Positions 23,664 through 26,991 of a stretch of DNA of 26,991 nt are shown piece by piece. How positions within the stretch are numbered: position 1 is the stretch's first letter; each line of letters opens with the position of its first letter. Source of the stretch: CAZGTQ01 sp964528575. Lineage in GTDB: Bacteria; Planctomycetota; UBA1135; GCA-002686595. The notes under the pieces were generated by a model that did no database searches, had not been told where the DNA came from, and saw only the letters and a list, made by a program, of their open reading frames with translations. The stretch lies in the NCBI GenBank assembly GCA_964528575.1, contig CAZGTQ010000247.1, positions 1 to 26,991 on the forward strand, in the 5' to 3' direction. The position numbers and the translations under genes were made by a program.

Positions 23664-23702
23664 CGAGAGACCTCCGGAGAAGGGCTCGGGGGGTCTCTCG
23701 AT
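23662..23702 (-). promoter_or_regulatory. Hairpin covering the Shine-Dalgarno and start of the leader ORF
   Basis: On the minus strand ATCGAGAGACC (23702 to 23692) pairs perfectly with GGTCTCTCGAT (23672 to 23662), with two more G-C pairs beyond an A-C mismatch. The 3' arm contains the GGAGGT Shine-Dalgarno and the AU of the start codon, so folding would block translation. Alternatively it is a DNA operator: TAGGAT (23706 to 23701) just ahead resembles a -10 box. No T-tract follows. Confidence 0.5.
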
Positions 23703-23731
23703 CCTATCCGATCCGCGGCCGTCCGGTCGGG

Positions 23732-23764
23732 CTCGCCCCCCCGGCGGCGCGGGGGGGGGGCGAG
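23732..23764 (-). terminator. Very GC-rich hairpin downstream of kelch copy 2
   Basis: CTCGCCCCCCC (23732-23742) pairs perfectly with GGGGGGGCGAG (23754-23764) around an 11-nt loop, 84 nt after the stop of kelch copy 2. It lacks a T-tract but would be extremely stable. It probably ends that transcript and separates it from the downstream operon. The rest of the 415-bp gap (23434-23848) holds the leader ORF and its hairpin. Confidence 0.5.
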
Positions 23765-23848
23765 GAGCCCGGCCCGCAGCCTTGCGGGGCACAGGCAGGC
23801 GAGGAGCGGGCACGCGCCCTTGCTCCGGGACCCTGCGACGGGACCTCG

Positions 23849-25486
23849 CTACGGGACGTAGATGAACGCTTCCGCTCGGGTTTCGACGTTCAGTGTGGGC
23901 GAGTGCGCTCCCCCGGCGACGAGGAACGTACCGTCGAAGAGCCGCGTGATCGTGTGGTTGCCGAGCTGGGCCGAGAGCGGCGCCAAGACGGGGTGCGTGC
24001 CGACCTGCGCGCCGTCGACGTACGTCGTGCCGTCGTGGTGGCCGCTCTGGGACGACGCCGCGAGCTGGGTGAACTGTTGAATGTGTCCACCGTTGACGTG
24101 TGCGCCGCCCGCCCCGGAGGCCACCTGGGTGTGGAACGCCACGCCGATCACGAGCGAGCCCGTCGCCGACCACGTCCCCGCCGACGCGCTCCAGACGTAG
24201 CACGCGTTCGACGCGGTCGCGCCCTGCTGGAATCCTCCGGCGACCATCCCACCGGTCACGAGGACGTCGCCGTTCGGGAGCAGCGAAGCGCCGTGGAACC
24301 CGCGCGCGAACGGCGCGGGGAACCCGAGCACGTCGATGCTCGTCGGCGCCGTCGCCGTGAATTGGTCGAGGAACGGGTCGTAGATCTCGCACGACGCCGT
24401 GAACGTCGGGACCTGGCCGCCCCAGAGGTCGGACGCGCCGCCGTTGATGCCCGATAGGATCAGGACCTGCCCGCTCGGCAGCAGCGTCTGCGAGTGGCCC
24501 GCGCGGTCGTCGGCCATGTCGGCGATCGGCGTCCACGTCCCTGTGGCGGGGTCGTACAGCTCGGCGCTGCGTTGCGCGCCGTTGAGGAGCGCGACGAACT
24601 GCGTCGCCGGGCTCTGCCAGTCCGCGAATCCGCCGCTCGCGAGCACCCTCGCGTTCGGGAGGAGCGTCAGAGCGTGCGCCGAGCGCGGCGCGTTCATCGT
24701 TCCGGTCGGCACGAACGTGTTCGTCGCGGGGTCGTAGATCTCGCACGACGCGAGCACGACGCCGCCGGTCGTGACGCCGCCGGCGACGAGCACGCGCCCG
24801 TCGGGCAGGCGCACCGAGCGGTGCGTCATGCGCGGCTCGGCGAGGTCGGGACCGGGCGTGAACGCGCGCGTGAGCGGGTGGTAGAGCTCCGTCGACGCGA
24901 GCGGCGCGGGGAAGATGAAGTTGCCGTCGCCACCGCCGACGATCAGAACGCGCGTCTCGTCGTCCTGGCTGCCCACCCCGAGCGCCGTCGCCGTGTGCAT
25001 GGCGCGCGGCGCGCTCATCGGGCCGATCGCGCGGTAGCTGTCGGACAGCTCCCATTGGAACCGCACCGTCTTCGAGAGGCTGATGAACGCGGGCCCGCCG
25101 TCGACCTCGACGGTGAGCGCGTTCGCGAAGATCGGCGGCGCGCCGACGAGCGCGGGGATGTTCGGCACGCTCACTTCCAGGTGGAAGTTGCCGTTCACGT
25201 CGAGCGGATACGCCGCGAAGAAGTACGCGGGCGAGCTCACCTCGAGACAGATCGGCCCGATGAGGCTGTTCGAGGGGCCGATGCCGTCGGAGATCGAGAG
25301 GATCGTGCTCGGCGCGAACGTCGTCGCCGTCGTGCCGGCGTCGACGACGAACGTGCCGCCGATGATCGCCTGCGTCGTGGCGATGTACGCCTTGCCGACG
25401 CCGTTGCCCTGGGAGTACGGATCGCCGGCGAGCGCGGGCGGAACGAAGAGCAGGCCGAGGACCGCGGTCGTGCAGAGTGCGCGCAT
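23849..25486 (-). CDS. Secreted kelch-repeat beta-propeller protein, copy 2
   Basis: 545 aa from the ATG at 25486, chosen because it starts a signal peptide (MRALCTTAVLGLLFVPPALA). The N-terminal beta-sandwich (about 21-150) opens GDPYSQGNGVGKAYIATTQA and includes LIGPICLEVSSPAYFFAAYP and VSVPNIPALVGAPPIFANAL. Kelch blades follow: AMHTATALG, STELYHPLTRAFTPGPDLAE, RSVRLPDGRVLVAGGVTTGG, HALTLLPNARVLASGGFADW, SQTLLPSGQVLILSGINGG, GASLLPNGDVLVTGGM, and the end TRLFDGTFLVAGG with AFIYVP. It is a close paralogue of copy 1, 109 bp upstream. No galactose-oxidase active site is seen and no Shine-Dalgarno. Exported; role unknown. Confidence 0.88.
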   Translation of the reverse strand: MRALCTTAVLGLLFVPPALAGDPYSQGNGVGKAYIATTQAIIGGTFVVDAGTTATTFAPSTILSISDGIGPSNSLIGPICLEVSSPAYFFAAYPLDVNGNFHLEVSVPNIPALVGAPPIFANALTVEVDGGPAFISLSKTVRFQWELSDSYRAIGPMSAPRAMHTATALGVGSQDDETRVLIVGGGDGNFIFPAPLASTELYHPLTRAFTPGPDLAEPRMTHRSVRLPDGRVLVAGGVTTGGVVLASCEIYDPATNTFVPTGTMNAPRSAHALTLLPNARVLASGGFADWQSPATQFVALLNGAQRSAELYDPATGTWTPIADMADDRAGHSQTLLPSGQVLILSGINGGASDLWGGQVPTFTASCEIYDPFLDQFTATAPTSIDVLGFPAPFARGFHGASLLPNGDVLVTGGMVAGGFQQGATASNACYVWSASAGTWSATGSLVIGVAFHTQVASGAGGAHVNGGHIQQFTQLAASSQSGHHDGTTYVDGAQVGTHPVLAPLSAQLGNHTITRLFDGTFLVAGGAHSPTLNVETRAEAFIYVP

Positions 25487-25512
25487 GGTCGGAGGAGCCA
25501 ATGGGTGGATCA

Positions 25513-25539
25513 GGGGGCTGCACGATCGTGCCATCCCCC
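25513..25539. promoter_or_regulatory. Palindrome and hairpin between kelch copies 1 and 2
   Basis: GCACGATCGTGC (25520-25531) is a perfect 12-bp palindrome flanked by GGGGG (25513-25517) and CCCCC (25535-25539), extending the dyad. It lies 33 bp upstream of the copy 2 ATG and 56 bp beyond the copy 1 stop. It could be an operator, or in RNA a terminator or attenuator. The rest of the 109-bp gap shows nothing clear. Confidence 0.4.
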
Positions 25540-25595
25540 CGCGCCCGCGAGTCCTTGCAACGGGCGAAAGTCGAGCGGGAGCCCGCTCTCCGCCG

Positions 25596-26991
25596 CTACG
25601 GCACGTACACGAGCGCGCGGTCCCACGTTCCGACGCCGGAGCCGGTGTCGTACGCGCCTCCGGTCAGCAGGTACGTGCCGTCGAAGAGCCGCGTCATCTC
25701 GTGGTTGCCGAGCGCGAACGGACCTTGGGTGGGGAACTGCGCGTGCGTGCCGACCGGCGCTCTCGCCACGTAGCCGGTGCCGTCGTGCACTCCGCTCGCC
25801 GTGCTCGCCGCGAGCGTCGTGAACGTCGACGTGTGGCCCCCGGTGATCAGCGCTCCGTCGCCGGAGGGGAGCTGGCGGTGGAATGCGATCCCTTGCGGGA
25901 GGGAGCCTGCGAACGTCCACGTCGCGCCGTCCCAGATCGACGTGGCGGCCGTCGCCGCGACGCCGTCGTTCTGGCCGGCGTAGTACACCCCACCGGTGAT
26001 CAGCACGTTGCCGTTGGGCAGCAGGCCTGCGCCGTGGAAGGCGCGGCCGTCGATGCCGAAGATGCCGATCCCGCCCGTCGATGTGTACTGGTCGAGGAAC
26101 GGATCGTACAACTCGCAGGTCGACGTCATCGTCGGGTAGCCACCGCCGAAGATCGGGTCCGAGTAGCCGCCGTTGACGCCGCCGACGATCAGCACCTCGC
26201 CCGTCGGCAGCAGCGTCTGCGTGTGGCCCGCGCGGTCGTCCACCATGTCCGTCGTCGTCGGCGTCCACGTCCCGCTCACCGGGTCGTAGAGCTCCGCGCT
26301 GCGCTGCGCGGTGTTCAGGTCCGCGACGAACTGCGTCGAGGGACTCTGCCAGTTCGAGAAGCCGCCGCTCGCGAGCACCCTCGCGTTGGGCAGGATCGTC
26401 AGCGCGTGTCCCGAGCGCGGCGCGTTCATGTCGCTCGTCGGGACGATCGTGCCGGTCGCCGGATCGAAGATGTCGCACGTCGCCGTCACCACGCCGCCGG
26501 TCGTGACGCCGCCGGTGATCAGCACGCGCCCGTCCGGCAGCCGCACCGAGCGGTGCGTCATGCGCGGGACCGACATGTCAGGTCCCAGCGTGAACGAGCG
26601 GGTGAGCGGGTGGTAGAGCTCCGTCGACGCGAGCGGCGCCGGGAAGATGAAGTTCCCCTCGCCGCCGCCGGTGATCAACACGCGCGCCTCGTTGTCGAAC
26701 GGGCCCGCGCCGAGCGAGGTCGCCGTGTGCATCGCGCGCGGCACGCTCATCGACCCGACGACGCGCCAACTGTCCGGCAGCTCCCACTGGAAGCGGGCGG
26801 TCTTGCTCACGCTGATGAACGCGGGCCCGCCGTCGACCTCGACGGTGAGGGCGTTCGCGAAGATCGGCGGCGCGCCGACGAGCGCGGGGATGTTCGGCAC
26901 GCTCACTTCCACGTGGAAGTTGCCGTTCACGTCGAGCGGATACGCCGCGAACGAGTAGGCGGGCGAATTCACGTCGAGGCAGATCGGCCCG
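25596..26991 (-). CDS. Secreted kelch-repeat protein, copy 1, 5' end outside window
   Basis: 464 residues are present. The frame remains open to the right edge, where GPICLDVNSPAYSFAAYPLD matches about residue 90 of copy 2, so the signal peptide and first part of the N-terminal domain are missing. The rest aligns with copy 2 throughout: VSVPNIPALVGAPPIFANAL, AMHTATSLG, RSVRLPDGRVLITGGVTTGG, HALTILPNARVLASGGFSNW, TQTLLPTGEVLIVGGVNGG, GAGLLPNGNVLITGGVYY and the end TRLFDGTYLLTGG with ALVYVP. A GTG near the edge is not the true start because conserved sequence continues before it. Role unknown. Confidence 0.88.
   Translation of the reverse strand, partial: GPICLDVNSPAYSFAAYPLDVNGNFHVEVSVPNIPALVGAPPIFANALTVEVDGGPAFISVSKTARFQWELPDSWRVVGSMSVPRAMHTATSLGAGPFDNEARVLITGGGEGNFIFPAPLASTELYHPLTRSFTLGPDMSVPRMTHRSVRLPDGRVLITGGVTTGGVVTATCDIFDPATGTIVPTSDMNAPRSGHALTILPNARVLASGGFSNWQSPSTQFVADLNTAQRSAELYDPVSGTWTPTTTDMVDDRAGHTQTLLPTGEVLIVGGVNGGYSDPIFGGGYPTMTSTCELYDPFLDQYTSTGGIGIFGIDGRAFHGAGLLPNGNVLITGGVYYAGQNDGVAATAATSIWDGATWTFAGSLPQGIAFHRQLPSGDGALITGGHTSTFTTLAASTASGVHDGTGYVARAPVGTHAQFPTQGPFALGNHEMTRLFDGTYLLTGGAYDTGSGVGTWDRALVYVP

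Larger units (their letters stand above)
23849..26991. repeat. Tandem gene duplication (kelch copies 1 and 2)
   Basis: Long stretches are almost identical between the two genes at DNA level. The block around 25079-25260 and that around 26814-26991 differ at only a few bases, as do 24871-24925 and 26601-26655. The middle and 3' parts are more diverged. This points to duplication followed by uneven divergence or local gene conversion. Copy 3 (21856-23433) is a much older relative. Confidence 0.8.

Noticed and set aside
21856..26991. Galactose oxidase activity for the kelch proteins
   Set aside because: Kelch repeats are clear but I could not identify the Tyr/His copper ligands or the Cys-Tyr cofactor pair, so only a propeller is claimed.
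1..26991. Horizontally acquired island or mobile element
   Set aside because: Base composition and codon style look uniform; no integrase, transposase, direct repeats or tRNA boundary seen.

Overview
The window is a very GC-rich, tightly packed stretch of bacterial chromosome. It most likely comes from a Planctomycetota lineage. Pointers are an ECF sigma factor fused to a transmembrane segment and a very long carboxypeptidase-regulatory-like tail, a bacterial FUN14 protein, and many secreted beta-propeller or IPT/TIG proteins that share one beta-sandwich module and often begin at an A-x-A-Gln cleavage site. The phylum call rests on recalled family patterns, not a search. I see no tRNA, rRNA, IS element, prophage or CRISPR array.

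Layout. 1-1991 (minus strand): a collagen-like secreted protein running off the left edge, and a secreted IPT/TIG protein. 2209-4534 (plus): hemF (oxygen-dependent coproporphyrinogen oxidase) and an M16 zinc peptidase. 4678-5841 (plus) and 5854-7734 (minus): two convergent secreted proteins, one with a glutamine-amidotransferase-like N-terminal region and one with a NIDO domain plus propeller. 7765-8754 (minus): a DMT/EamA transporter, divergent from an ArsR-type regulator and SRPBCC pair (8877-10347). A strong hairpin at 10353-10400 separates that pair from the convergent sigma-factor/membrane fusion (10421-13138). 13396-15424 (plus): FUN14 protein and cardiolipin synthase. 15410-17832 (minus): a DUF885 lipoprotein and a cupin. 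17888-18499 (plus): a lone cyclase homology domain with an altered catalytic residue.

18503-26991 is a minus-strand array of six secreted proteins. Three kelch proteins (the first cut by the right edge) are followed by three tandem copies of a two-cysteine propeller protein. The last four genes are nearly contiguous (1-nt overlap, then 7-nt and 11-nt gaps) and look like one operon. The gaps before the second and third kelch genes carry strong inverted repeats. One of these covers the Shine-Dalgarno sequence and start codon of a possible 77-codon leader ORF whose stop overlaps the kelch start as ATGA.

Possible connections are limited. The array and the four other secreted proteins look like a lineage-specific surface or extracellular repertoire. 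The sigma fusion could sense something at the envelope. The cytoplasmic genes (hemF, cls, transporter, regulators) are ordinary housekeeping or accessory functions. The least explained parts are the sigma fusion, the secreted-protein array with its hairpin regulatory region, and the set of -10-like boxes lying 6-9 nt before start codons, which suggests leaderless mRNAs.
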